64,000 nucleotides of DNA from Ecdyonurus torrentis (lineage: Eukaryota > Arthropoda > Insecta > Ephemeroptera > Heptageniidae), in contig OX439128.1 in the NCBI GenBank assembly GCA_949318235.1, forward strand, positions 44,348,262 through 44,412,261, written 5' to 3'. Below, in pieces: positions 1 to 12,290 of this stretch. Within the stretch, counting starts at the first letter, position 1. Each line of letters starts with the position of its first letter. Both the position numbers and the translations under genes were made by a program. Under the pieces are notes generated by a model. The model ran no database searches. It was not told the origin of the DNA and worked only from the letters and a program-made list of their open reading frames with translations.

Positions 1-1485
1 TTATTATTATTGTAATATTTTATACAGATTGATTTTCCAAATTTAGACACTTTTTATATCGACGATGAAAATACAATTTTGTGATTGAATTTCCTCTTTC
101 ATTATTTGATTTCAAATTTAGTTGTTGTCGAAAGATCAAGAGGAAATTGTGTGTTTACGTTAAATAAAAGCATGAAGAAATTTCACTATAAAACATTTCT
201 TTTTTTTTTTTTTTTTTTTTCTCCATAGAACTTTTAGTGCAGATTTTTATTTCACTATACAGTAAAATATATAAATCTATCATTATTTCATCTCAAATGT
301 TTCTTACTAAAATTTAATTCACTTTGTTTATAATTTCTACTCGCGTTGAAATTTTTATTATATCCCTTTTCTACATTTGTGATAAATGAACATAATACTC
401 TAATAATCCCAGAAATCCTTTGAGTTTAGAAATGTTTATAAAGTTAATTCATCATAAAAGCTATGTTTCATTGATTTATACTTATGGCTCAACATAAAGT
501 ATGCACCAAATAATTAGAACACCAGGGAAAAAAGCTTACAAGAATTAATCTCAATCTCTCTTGTTTGAATTTTGACTTCTCTTATTAAATAGAAATCTGT
601 TTTAATATTGTAAAAAAAGAAGACATAAAATATAATTTAATCAACAGTTAAAGAGAAGGAACATTTAAAACAAAAAATCTCAAACAAAAAATTTATAGCA
701 TAATATCTTGCTCGTAAAATGTGCAAAATATATTGCACATGCTTGTTTTTAGAACTTCAAATGTCAATTTTTATTTATTAAAAGACAGACGATAAAGGGG
801 TTAAGTGAATAATAAAATTTAAAGAATTTAAAAAAATGTTAAATAACACAAAACAATTTCAGTCTTTATTTCTAGACTAATAAAACAGTTAATATTTTGT
901 CTAAAGAGAAAGACATTAAGATAAATGAAATGATATTTTAAATAATTAGAGAATATGGAGGGTAGAGAGGAAGCAGAGAGAGCATCTGCATATTCTCTTT
1001 TTGTGTACCTTGTTATGTTACTTCTTGACTCGGTATTGCCATGGTTGAAAAATAAGATGAAGAGAGCGAGAGAGAGTGAGAGAGAGAGAGAGGTGGAGGA
1101 CGTACATTTCGTGCTGCAGTATTTCTGTCTCTCTTCGTGATTACCATGTGTGTCACTTTGCTTGTGCTTGCTATATACCTCACACACACATACATACACA
1201 TTCTAAAAAGAAATCATTATTTATAATGTAATTTAATAGGAAAATCAACCTTATGCTACATAATATATATTATATTATCTTATAGTGCAAGCAAAACGCC
1301 CTCCTGCATGTTTCTAGTCTAGCCATGCAGTGATCACTTTTTTTTATTCACGCATCTAAATAGGAATTAAAACAAAAAAAAGAAGAGAAGTTATTTTTGT
1401 TTTATCTTACTCACATAGGTCATTGTTCTTTTTCAAAATGACATTTTTATTGTTCTTTTTCTTTTAATTAGTTTTGTAGTATTAT

Positions 1486-1486
<1 letters not shown>
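1..1486. other. AT-rich non-coding, no gene seen
   Basis: Open frames in 828-1201 arise from GA/CT-rich simple sequence around 1065-1095 and a CA-rich stretch near 1180-1200, and look like chance. A T run lies at about 198-220. No splice-bounded exon or RNA gene is recognised. Confidence 0.6.

Positions 1487-1576
<90 letters not shown>
1487..1576. repeat. (AG)n microsatellite, 90 bp
   Basis: Uninterrupted AG units. Confidence 0.98.
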
Positions 1577-1578
<2 letters not shown>

Positions 1579-1746
1579 GTAAGACGCTAAAGCAAGTTTT
1601 TATTGCTCGTCTTTATCTTTGTTATTATTTTTTATTATAATTATTTTTATTTTATGTTTTGGATTTTAAACAATTTATGAATTATTTTCAATATTGGGGA
1701 AACGTATAATAAGTATTTAATATATTATAATGCTTGTAAACCAGAC

Positions 1747-1832
1747 CCACATATCGTGACTATTTTTATGCAAGTTTTATGAAAACTTTTTTTTTTGCAT
1801 AAAACTTGCATAAAAATAGTTACGATATGTGG
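1747..1832. repeat. Short perfect-type fold-back (hairpin)
   Basis: Two 35-bp arms (1747-1781 and 1798-1832) are inverted copies with one mismatch, separated by a 16-base A/T-rich spacer. The arms start CCACATATCGTGACTATTTT. It is probably a tiny MITE. A precursor hairpin for a small RNA is possible but has no further support. Confidence 0.85.
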
Positions 1833-2078
1833 TCCGATTATAAATTATAGGCAGTTTATGATTTTATCAACTAACTGAATTAAATAAGAATAAATAGTAA
1901 AATACATCAAAAATATTAAAAAAAAAAAAAAAAAAAATCTCGTTTTTGAAAGAGATGGATTTGGGCCTGAGTACAAGTATCTGACAGTATATATCTATAA
2001 GTATTAAGTAGTGACTTACGTACAGCCAGGTAAAGAAAAAAACAAAAAGTTCGTGTTCGGACTTCGGTGTTGCGAACT

Positions 2079-2205
2079 GTACACACGATTGTAATAAGAT
2101 ATTTACCATTTAAATTTACTACGATTATTTCTCATAAGAATATCATTGCAAAATTAGCGCGAGTTTTTGAATATATTAAAATATTCTATCGCAATCGTGT
2201 GTGCA
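2079..2205. mobile_element. TACACACG-type MITE, copy 1
   Basis: About 127 bp, starting GTACACACGATTGTAATA and ending CGCAATCGTGTGTGCA. The interior (ACCATTTAAATT, then GAATATCATTGCAAAATTA, then GCGAGTTTTTGAAT) matches the copies at 48925, 50946 and 54086. TA at the ends suggests a Tc1/mariner-type origin. Confidence 0.8.
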
Positions 2206-3216
2206 TGGGATATCAAATAATGGAGCTACAAATATTTTGAATGGGCCAAGACACATTGAAAATATCACACACATCTAAATTGATTATTATTATTATTATT
2301 TTTCCAGAAGTGAGAAAATAAAATACTTTTTACTTGGCAGTTGGCACAACATAATTATTGCTCTTTCTAATAATTAATAACATCTCAAAACTATTGTTAC
2401 TATATAGTTAACGCATCATTTAAATTCCAGATAATTTTAAATTAAGAAAATTTATTTTTATTTATTAATTTAAAATGTCTAAATATATTTTTAAAATAAT
2501 CACCAATAATTTGTTACAATTAAATGTGTGAAAAAAGTAATTTCCATTATTAATTATCACTTTTTAGAGAGATGTTTAATGTTCCGCGCTTCTACTTTGA
2601 AGAACAAAATTTCTTTATGTACAAAAGTCTTGATAAATATAATTCATCTGATGATACGCTAATTTACTTTTCTTACTAAATTTTTAATTTAACTCCTAGT
2701 CAAACTCATTATAATTATTAAACAATCTAGACTTTGTGATGAGTTTTATAGCTATATGTCTTTGAACTTAAAATAACTGAGAACAATTTTTTTTGTACAG
2801 TGACGTCACAGTCACAGACAGTAAATTTGACAAGTATTTTTTTCTTCTTGCAGATGTCTATATTTATTTATTTATGCTTTTTAGTTGTCATAAACAATTA
2901 CATAATCAATCATACCTTCACAAACTTTTTTTTTCTGCGGTGACATTTTTTTTTTTTTTTTTTTTTTGCAATAAATAAATGTCACTTTGGTTTATTATTA
3001 TTATTTTCAGAATTAAGTTCACCTTGCGTAGCACTGTAACTTCTTATCAAACATAAATGTAAATGCCATGGAAAAACATGACACCCTAAAATAATTACAG
3101 ACAATGAGCTTTTATTACTATGTACTTTTGTTGTTGTTACTTTTTTATTTTGTTCTTATTACAATAAATATGCTAATGGTGTATTTACTTTTACGTGATA
3201 AATGTGATGTAATATT

Positions 3217-3591
3217 ATAGGAGAAACCAGAAAGTGCTTTACTATAACAATGAAGAGGGTCCCATATATTTCGGTAAAAATCCTGCTAGCACAGAGATAA
3301 AAAAAAAACTAACACATTGGATAGCTTTTGGCACTAAATTCTAAGAGAAACGGAGTGTGTTATGCCTTCGTCAGTCCTTACAGACTCAGAGACTCATTCA
3401 GAGTTTGTCTATGAGTCTGTAAGGACTGACGAAGGCAAAAAAACTCCGTTAATCTTATAGTTTAGTGCCGAAAGCTTTTTTTTATATATATTCTTTATTT
3501 TTTTTTTATCTCTGCTAGCAAGATTTTTACCGAAATATGGGACTCTCTTCATAGTAAGGCTTTCTCCTATTTTTTTCCGGTTTCTCCTATC
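3217..3591. mobile_element. 375-bp fold-back element
   Basis: The entire segment is one long imperfect palindrome with ends ATAGGAGAAACC / GGTTTCTCCTAT. Matched blocks run inward: CCCATAT...TTTCGGTAAAAATC, GCTAGCA, AGAGATAAAAAAAAAA, GGCACTAAA and TGCCTTCGTCAGTCCTTACA, folding at about 3390-3410. Arm differences are mainly small indels and A/T runs. No clear target duplication or protein is seen. It fits a fold-back type MITE. Confidence 0.88.
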
Positions 3592-3930
3592 ACTTGCTTT
3601 CAAATATATCATACCTATAATCTCGATGATTGATTTTTCTTAATATCTCTTTAATTATTTTCAGTTTCAATTATTATTATTATTTTCATACTGTCCTCTT
3701 GTAGAGAAAAAGCACATAGCTCTGACTGCAACTTTGGCTTATTATGCAATAAAAGATTCTATAGTTATTATAGTTACTGAGTTCCATGTAAATTTATTTA
3801 AAAAGTTTTTTAGAAACATTTATACCACTGTAATTTTTATAAAACATCTTATATTGATAAAATTTAGAAACTCCAAATCTAATGCTTTCGGGAATAATTA
3901 ATTTTACAAAGAAGTATGGTGTAAGAAAGA

Positions 3931-3931
3931 A

Positions 3932-4000
<69 letters not shown>
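3931..4000. repeat. (GA)n microsatellite, 70 bp, one interruption
   Basis: GA units with a single GAAA break near 3952. Confidence 0.97.
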
Positions 4001-4003
<3 letters not shown>

Positions 4004-5789
4004 AGAGGGAAAAAAAAGAACAACACCTGAAATAAATTATAGTAAAAGTTAAAGAGAAAACAAAACAAAAAATAATAAAATATGTTGTGGAATGTTATAT
4101 AAAGATAGATTAATTAAAATCGGTTGAGTTGGAAAAGAAACAATCGACAATAAAAGTGAATGTTTTGTGTGTGGCTAGCTGGTTTGTATTAATACATATA
4201 CCTTGAGGGCGACAGAGGACGGATTTCGAGTCGAGGGCATTCGTCGTCATTTTGGGCACCCACTCTATACACGTGTCTGCTATTTGGCACGGAATCGTGA
4301 CACCTCCTCCTCCTCTCTCCCTCTTAAACTCATGTGCGTAACTTTGTACATAAGTACGTATGTCACTGTGACCGCAGTTCGCTAAGATACACTTGTGGCT
4401 ACTAATTACACACAACTCATAAAGACAACCTAGATACTCGTTTATAGCAAATCATCTCAGGAATTCATACCAAAGAAAAAAACTATAATTTTTCTTTTCA
4501 ATATATAAATACTTTTTTTTCTGCCATCAGTTTAATTTGTTTTACCCCCCCCCCCCCCTCCTCATCCATTTAAAACGTTGATGTTTTATATAAACTTACA
4601 CGATCATAATTCAGAAACGTAAAAAGAAATATAAAAATTATAGAAAAAGTCCTTGATATATATTTTTTAATTTGTTCTTAAAATACATAGAACAGTCTTG
4701 CACATCAAATAAATTCTATAAAATTTGTACTTATTTCTATATAATTTTTATAGAAAATAAAACAAATTTAATAATTCATGATTTTATATTTCGTCATAAA
4801 ATTATTATGATTATTGTTATAGCCCCTCTAAAAAAATAATTTCTTTTCTTTTCTATAAAAGAGGAGGAAAGTTTTTGTTACTTTTGTGTTTGTGGTCGAA
4901 GTTAGTGCGATAAATAATTCAGGAGCAAAACGTGGAGTCCCACTTTACTTTTAAAAAGCAAAAAAAAAAAACTTGCGAGAAGGGTGCAAAAGTTTACATA
5001 CGTATCGGCAATCGAAGTATATTATGTATATATATATATAGGTATATATATAGCACCCATTTGAACTCCACCCCCTTTTTCCGTTGTCCTGTATGGCGTG
5101 TTACGTATATTTATCAATACATATATAACAACTTCTCGCGGCCATACCACGGTTTAAATAGAACTACTGGTCAATATTCATGCATTAAGTATGATGTGAA
5201 TATAGAATAAAAAGAGGGAGATAACACCATTAAAAAAATTTTAGTCGTGCACACAGTGAGTGTATTACACATATATATAAAACACTTAAATTGTAATAAT
5301 CTAAAAAAGAATGAAAATCATAATTACGTAATGCTGTTAAAAAGAGTTGACAAAATTATAGGAGTTTTATTATTAATGGGTTATACTTCTAGTTGTTTGC
5401 AATAAAATGTATAAACAATATTTTATTTACAAATTTTATGTTTCGAGAATTTTCTATATAGAAGATACTAAAAAAAAACACGTCATTTAAATAATTTTTA
5501 TAACCGTTAACAATTTTTTTTTTTTTTGTTAATTTTGTTATGGTATAGGATGTGACAACATTTTACAAACGCGTGTGTGTCACTGCTTATTCACGTTATT
5601 TGAATTTGCTGGAAATGTTCTAGAAAAATCGTTTACTGCAGTATAGATAGAAAAATCGAATCACGGTGGTCATAATGATAATACCCTTTTAGTTTTTCTG
5701 TGAGTGTTGAAAATATTTGTTAATAATGTTACGTACCTACACTACCTACGTAAAAAGACAAAATAATAAAGATACTTTTTTAGATTTAA

Positions 5790-5865
5790 TAAAATTACGA
5801 GGAATTGCTTTAAAACGACGCCCCCGCGGGGTCCTCGTTTAAAATATGTGTAATTTTTTTACTAA
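5790..5865. repeat. GC-core hairpin in AT-rich DNA
   Basis: A perfect palindrome CCCCGCGGGG (5822-5831) sits between TTTAAAACGA and TCGTTTAAAA, with further imperfect pairing of AAAATTAC / GTAATTTT outside. Confidence 0.5.
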
Positions 5866-6058
5866 AAATACTCAAACTCATACTCTTTCATTTCATTTTT
5901 TTACTTTTCATAAGTAGAATATTCCATTCAGGGGAAAAAAAAACAATAAAAAAAAACTCCATTTTATTTTTTCTAGTGCACCGAATAACTTTTGCAGAAA
6001 TTTTAAAATACGTTAAAGTGTGTCTATTATCCCTCTTTTAAACATTTCCAGTATTGAT

Positions 6059-6060
<2 letters not shown>

Positions 6061-6105
<45 letters not shown>
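6061..6105. repeat. A45 homopolymer
   Basis: 45 consecutive A. It could be a retroelement tail, but no matching element body is evident on either side. Confidence 0.97.
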
Positions 6106-6108
<3 letters not shown>

Positions 6109-7412
6109 AAAACCATGGTACCACAATGCTACTAAGACTATAAGGATACAAAATTTGGGGACCCCAAGCTTTTCCCGTGGCGCGCCTCACCGATAACCTC
6201 TGTTAAATTTTCTTCTCACAGTTAAATGATAACAAAAAAATTAAATAAAAATTATATTTTAACATCTCTTGCATAATTATGAAGTCAAAGCTTAATCCTT
6301 ATACGATGCTAATCTCTTATTATTTTACCGTCTATTATAAGATATATAATTACACTGGTTATTTCATATTTTTTAAACATATGGAACTCTTGCAAAATAT
6401 GCTAATTAAATTAATTACACACTAAAACCCTAAAGTATATTTTAAACAACTGCACTTACAAATTATATACGAAACAATTCAACTACTTTACCCTGAGTTC
6501 AATTGTTTAATACCGTACTTATACTTTCAACGAATTACATTAAATTTTTGTATAATTATTATTATTTTATTATTTTTACTGAACCTACATTAGGTTTTCC
6601 TGGGTTACCAGTGGCTTGGTTATATTTATTTATTTGTGTATAATTATGCAGAGAGAAACTTCTGCTGCTGTTGATCTCGCATCAAGATTTGGCATGGCCG
6701 CGGACATCAGCTTGCCATCTGGTGTGACGTCACGTTCCTCAAGAGACGCGTGCCGACATCGCGTATATATAAAATATAAAACTATAAAATACTACACAAC
6801 ATATTAAAATAATAATCAACGTATTTTTTTTATGCAAGAGTTGAATAACACGGAGATATATTTTTTATTATATGATACAGTTTTTTTAGAACGCACTTTC
6901 GTCAGGTATACGTTTGCAGTCTTGGACTTATTTCTTTTGCATTTTTTTTTTCAAATTTAGTCCTAAAATTCCTTAGCAATATTTCTTTTATAGGAATCCA
7001 ATATATTGTGCACGGAAAACATAAAATGTACAAATTTTTCATTTCCATAGATGTAACTCTTTAGTAAAAAAATAAAAAAAAAATAAAAAATAACTGATTT
7101 GGAAAACGTTTGAAACTTGATATTACGTTTGTTCTTCAATGGAAAACAGTTTTAGATCTTCATATCTTAAAAAACTTTGTTATATCTAACAAATTTATTC
7201 TAAAAAAATGTCTAAATAGTAAATCTTTATTGTTACTTTTTTCCGTGTGAAATACAAATATTGTTCTATTGATGAGTAGGCCATATAAGCGATCACGAGC
7301 AAGTTGCATGAGTTGCTATTTTTAAGTATTTTTGAAAAAAAAAAAAAAACCGATCAATGTACCGACATGAATTGAATAACCTGCAATTTTAGTAATGCTT
7401 TTCAGTCTATAG

Positions 7413-7441
7413 TTGTGCAGGTTTTTCATTTCCTTGCGGTA
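7413..7441. repeat. Dispersed direct repeat, copy 1
   Basis: TTGTGCAGGTTTTTCATTTC followed by CTTGCGGTA. It matches 8639-8667 with only three differences, in the same orientation. Confidence 0.6.
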
Positions 7442-7716
7442 CCTCTAAGCAAAGATTTAGAATATTTTATATAAATATTTTACGTTATTTCAAGTTTTGA
7501 TCCAAGAAAATACTAACATTATTCAGCAAAAAGACTATGCCTATCATATTACAAGAATCATGTGTTATATCACTTTTAGTCTATGGAACACTTTTAAATA
7601 GTATGAAACTTTCAGGTATTATTAACTTTAAGGCTTGTTTGTAAACCAGATACCTTGCCCTTCCTTCCCCCAAAGCACAATCCAATTTAAAAAGCACAAT
7701 ATGGTGAACAATCTGA

Positions 7717-7720
<4 letters not shown>

Positions 7721-7752
<32 letters not shown>

Positions 7753-7753
7753 T

Positions 7754-7817
<64 letters not shown>
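7721..7817. repeat. (TA)n microsatellite
   Basis: Nearly pure AT alternation with two small breaks near 7750-7761. Its right edge is the insertion site of the 161-bp MITE. Confidence 0.97.
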
Positions 7818-7820
<3 letters not shown>

Positions 7821-7978
7821 GGGTGCTCCGCTATAATGTCCTAAGTCCATTTGACCTTGAAAAACATTTTTTGCTACAAATGACCTGAAATGGATAAATC
7901 CAAAATTTGGGGTTGATTTGACGATTTTTTATTTTTCAAGGTCAAGTGGACTTAGGACATTATAGCGGAACACCCTCG
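7818..7978. mobile_element. 161-bp MITE inside a (TA)n array
   Basis: Terminal inverted repeats of about 47 bp with three mismatches start CGAGGGTGCTCCGCTATAAT and end ATTATAGCGGAACACCCTCG. Both ends abut TATATA, so the element sits in a TA microsatellite, as expected for a TA-targeting (Tc1/mariner-like) element. The 65-bp centre is non-coding. Confidence 0.9.
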
Positions 7979-8638
7979 ATATATATATATATTTTTTTTT
8001 TTTGCGTGTATCGGAGCACCAAACAACAGTGTTTACAAACAAGCTTTAACAGTGTTTGAAGACAAAATTTCGTGATCATTGATCATTGTTTGATAATCTC
8101 CAAAAGAAAACTTAATAGTTCAATCTTCTAAATTTTTTTCTGTTCTTTCATAATGCAATGAAAAAAGCTCTGCATGAGACAGTGTTATAGATCATTAGCA
8201 TCATTGACAGCATCTTTTTAGTCCATTCATCATTAAAACAATCTTTCAAAATAGAAAATAATAACAAAATAACAATTTTAAAGTGGGCTATGGCTGATTC
8301 ATATACGAGTGACACATCTTTCAAAATATGAAAACAAAGGTCACCTTAACACCTTTACACCATCACTTTTAATGTTCAAATAATTAAAAACAGCAAATTG
8401 TTATTTTGTAAAATATTAAATCAAGTTGTAATAATGACAGAAAAGACTACCTCACGCGTAAAAAAAAAAATACAACTAATACAGGTACTGAAATGAAATC
8501 TAAATCTTGTAATACATTAGGCTTATGGAAAAATCGTAAATATGGCAACATAGTCGTATATTACACAGGCCAAGATATAGAGCAGTCGGTGCGGTGGGAG
8601 CAAAGAATGCATTGAAATGTTGGCATTTACTCCCATTG

Positions 8639-8667
8639 TTGTGCAAGTTTTTCATTTCCTTCGGGTA
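8639..8667. repeat. Dispersed direct repeat, copy 2
   Basis: TTGTGCAAGTTTTTCATTTC followed by CTTCGGGTA, partner of 7413-7441. The flanks do not align obviously, so it may be a conserved piece of an old element. Confidence 0.6.
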
Positions 8668-8884
8668 TGAATCCTGTAATGTGCAATAGGTCAATATTCA
8701 CCTAGAACAGGTATTACTTCAATGACACCTAATCTAGGTGAAATGTCATCTAATCTATATCTAGGTGAGTTATAAATTTATTGTAATATGTTTTACTTGC
8801 ATTAGGTATATTGTACTATCAATATGTATACCTGTTTCAGACTAATGTTTATCGATTGTAATTTACAGGATATTAGGATATTTA

Positions 8885-9190
8885 GGAGGTGTATTTTTTT
8901 TTATTCGTGTCCATATCCGGATTTCACGGACAAAATTTTATACGTGTCCGCATCCAAATTGCAAACGAATCAACAAAGTCCAAATTAACAAAATTAAAAA
9001 TAAAAAAATAAAATAATAATAATAATTACTGTCTGTTGGGAGAGCTATAAAAATAAGCTCGGATTAAGTCCGTATTTACCCACTTATCGGAAATTTTCAT
9101 CCAGATGTAAAAACAGATACAAATGATTAATCTGGTATTATTCGGGTAGCGGATAATTATTCATCCGGATTTCAAAATCCGTTTTTTATT
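8885..9190. repeat. Probable old transposon segment with TCCGGAT words
   Basis: Repeated related words in both orientations: GTGTCCATATCCGGATTTCA, GTGTCCGCATCCAAATT, GCGGATAATTATTCATCCGG and ATTTCAAAATCCG. No ends or duplication could be fixed. Confidence 0.35.
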
Positions 9191-10751
9191 TATTTTTTTA
9201 TTTTATTATTATTATTTTTTTTTTGACAGCACTAGTAATTATATTATTGTTGTTAGAACCTGGGGTCTGGCCTTTTGTTGCAACCAGTGAGGTATGTTTA
9301 TTGTTAGACTTTTACATTGGCCAACTTCTTTCTTCTCGACGTGCAATATAGAGCAGAGTAGATCGTTGACGAAGCCAACAGTTTTCCAATGCATAGCTGA
9401 CATTCTCGACACCACTTGTCTTTGCTAGCTAGCTCGCTCGTGAGTTGACAAAGACAAAAACTCCAGGAGTTCTCTGCACACGCCCGACTCAAAGACGATG
9501 ATACAGTGTGGAGAAGAAAGTTAATGTCTAAAGCAAAAAATATACATAGTATTAAAGGATAAAAATTCCAAAGATCTAAAATTAAACTTTAAAAGAGTTT
9601 TAAAACTATAATAAATTTTAAATAAAATTTATTAAGACACTTTGCAAGGCATAATGTACATATGCGTTTATAAGTTTAAAAAAAAAAAAAAAAAAGGGGG
9701 GGGGGGGGACAGCAAATACAAGTTTTTATTTTGTATTTTTTAAATGATAGATCAAATAGAAAACAATTCAACAGATACCAAAAATATTTCTATATTAATT
9801 CTATATTTATTTATATGTTTATTATTTATATTATAAGTCATTAAAATGAATCAATAAATTCAAAAATTCTTTAAATGCAAAAAAACAAAGGAGTAAAAAT
9901 TCCTCTGATACTACACGTTAGCATTTTAACCCTAAGAAACAATTTGAACTCAAAATCTATTAATAAAATATATAAATAAATTGAATAGAAAAAAAATGTG
10001 ATGTTGATTAATTTTACTGTTTTTAAAACTTTCACTTCAATTTTCCTTTTCTACCCTCTGTCAAGAATAAATTTTACTTTGAAGCATTTTTTTTTTATTC
10101 TAACACGACTGTTGGTGCAGGGTTTCAAATTATCAATTATCGTGTTGGCCCCGCAGGTCACGTTGGTCGCTTTCTGAGTCGCGGGTTGAGGTGAGGGTGG
10201 TTGACACCTGGGGGAGAGGAGGGGGGATGAATACTCTGGCAAACATTTCCAAGCACGAAAACAAAAACGTCTTGTCTCTCGCACATAATTGCAATGAACT
10301 TTTTCTTTTTTTTTTTTCTTCTTTTTTTTTTTACCTTTAACTTTATTATTTATTTTGGACGCGCGCACACATTATTAAAATACTTTTATCTGACATCTTA
10401 AGCGAGATTTTTGTTTTAAAACAAAAGATGAAGACTTTAGTTTTAATCTAATTAAGATGTTTAATTATTCATAATGACGGTTTACATTTCATTAAGAATT
10501 TTTAGAATCTACAAAAGAGGTTAATTTAATTTTTAAATCTTTCTTTTATCTTTAATACTCTCTTTTTTTTTTAAAGCTTTAATTCTGATATAAGTTATTG
10601 TAAATTTGGAGACTAATACTTTAATAAAAGAAATCAAATAGGTCATGTCTTTAATCTTTCTGTATTTTGAAGGAACAATTAAATAATTTAGGCACCAGTT
10701 ATTTAAAATATTTTTAAGCAACTGCTATACAGTGCAACTTTGGAGTATAAT

Positions 10752-11871
10752 CAGGGGTGTAGTCCTAAAAATTAACGAAGTATGGCGGAAGGTTTACCCT
10801 TTAAACGGGGGGGGGGGGGGGGGGTGTAGCGCGCCGCAGGCGAAAATTTTTTTGGGAAACACCCTTTTTTGGGAAAAACGTAAAATTAGTATACTTGGAA
10901 AACTGTTGCCCAAATTATTGGACATTCAATTTTGATACTTTTTTATATAGCTTCTATAAATTTTTTACTAAAGTTTGAACATATAGTGAATAAAAAATAA
11001 TTATGATAATAAAATGTTTTTCTCTCTTTTTTCGTCTTATGAATTTTTGTAATTAAATTTCAATTTCTACCAAAAATATTGAATATCTGAAAATTAAATA
11101 GTAATAAAAATACAAAATATTGATATCTTCCTCATTTTCCCTATTAAGATCCGCCCCTCTGTGCACATTCACTTACCCCAAAAGAAGCTATGCTCGACCT
11201 CGATGCTAGTGGGACTGTCATCTTTCAATGATGCGGCACTTTTTAAAATTAAAATTCTCTTGCTACATTTAGTGCTATTACGTAATTACCTGATTCAGGT
11301 TCTTGTGCTTAAATTTTTATAAAAAAAATATTACTATCTATAAATATAGAAATTATCATATATTTAACTTAATAAATACAGTATATTTATTTTTTATGAA
11401 TTAGACAACAGAAATCTAAAACATTGGACTTGAATATAAGTATGCTAATGTACATAATTTGTATATAATGCTGCACTAAAATGTCACTGACTGTTTACTA
11501 TGGGTCATCCTCCAGCACCAACTGACTAGTGAATACTGAAGTGGTGCTACTTGCAAAAAAAATTGGGGAAAATTAAAATAGCCCCTTCTTTTTCATCCCT
11601 TCTTCATATTTAAATATTAAGGGGAAGAGAGAAAATTCAAGTGCTGCGTTTTTCTTTTTTTTTTTTTTTTTTTTGTCCTTCACATTGCTTCTAAAATTCT
11701 TTGATTTTTTTTTTCTAAGAGGATTTTAAGTCAATTTTTACTAAAGGATTATCAAAATTTTTACGAGAATCATACATTTACTTATTCAGGTATAAGTGTA
11801 TTTTTCTGTATTTTTATTGTTTTCAAAGTAACGTATGTCCAAAAGTCACCGTCATGTTAGGACATGTTCAT

Positions 11872-11913
<42 letters not shown>

Positions 11914-12290
11914 ATGAGAAAGAGTTAGAAAGTATTGGAAAAAAATCTTCAGCTTCCTTTCCTTTCATGATTCACAATAGAATTCAATAATCCTGGCCTC
12001 ACCAAATTTTATCATATATAAAAAAAAATTAAAAAGGTGACTTATTGACAAATACCTGCAAATTTGATGAAAGAAAAAGATAAAGTAAAACCAAAGAGAA
12101 AAAAATATTTTTTAACTTTTTTCTCTCTTTTTCTGTTTTTCTCAGATTTTAGTTTCATTTTTTTCTAACGAACACAAATAAAATCGCACCTTTTCGCCTT
12201 TTTAAAATTTCACGAGGTATGGCGATTCAAAAATTCAATTTCACGAAGTATGGCGCCGCCATCCCGCGCCATCCCTCCACTACACCCCTG
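10752..12290. mobile_element. Non-autonomous hAT-type DNA transposon, 1.54 kb
   Basis: The ends are a 12-bp perfect terminal inverted repeat, CAGGGGTGTAGT at 10752 and ACTACACCCCTG ending at 12290. It is flanked by a perfect 8-bp duplication AGTATAAT (10744-10751 and 12291-12298). An 8-bp target duplication and CAGGG-type ends are diagnostic of hAT elements. A subterminal word ACGAAGTATGGCG occurs at 10775-10787 and 12243-12255, with a one-mismatch copy at 12212-12224; such words often bind transposase. The interior is AT-rich with an 18-base G run (10807-10824) and a (GA)n array (11874-11911). No transposase frame is visible, so mobilisation would need an enzyme from elsewhere. The intact duplication suggests a fairly recent insertion. 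Confidence 0.92.

Larger units (their letters stand above)
1577..3216. other. AT-rich non-coding with two small inverted-repeat elements
   Basis: Apart from the fold-back at 1747-1832 and the TACACACG-type MITE at 2079-2205, the stretch holds only AT-rich sequence, an A run near 1918-1937, T runs near 2947-2967 and a perfect CRE palindrome at 2801. No gene is seen. Confidence 0.6.
3592..7627. other. Non-coding stretch, simple repeats, no gene recognised
   Basis: Contains a 70-bp interrupted (GA)n at 3931-4000, a C run at 4545-4558, a GC hairpin near 5790-5865, a 45-base A run at 6061-6105 and a GC-richer island at about 6640-6770. The island is open on both strands for some 35 codons, but no family is recognised and no splice pair is evident. 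Confidence 0.55.
7632..8045. mobile_element. 414-bp inverted-repeat element flanked by TTAA
   Basis: The ends GGCTTGTTTGTAAAC (7632) and GTTTACAAACAAGCT (8031-8045) are inverted copies with one mismatch, and each is flanked by TTAA (7628-7631, 8046-8049). TTAA duplications are typical of piggyBac-type transposons, though these ends lack the usual CCC start, so the class is uncertain. It contains a (TA)n array and a second complete MITE. Confidence 0.55.
8050..10743. other. Non-coding stretch between two transposable elements
   Basis: Holds one member of a dispersed repeat pair (8639-8667, partner 7413-7441) and a segment at about 8885-9190 with several TCCGGAT-type words that looks like old transposon sequence. 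There is also an A18-G13 junction at 9678-9708. Short open frames at 8500-8694, 9304-9492 and 10051-10368 have no recognisable homology. Confidence 0.5.

Noticed and set aside
6061..6105. A45 run as a retrogene or LINE tail
   Set aside because: No coding or element-like sequence or target duplication could be linked to it on either side.
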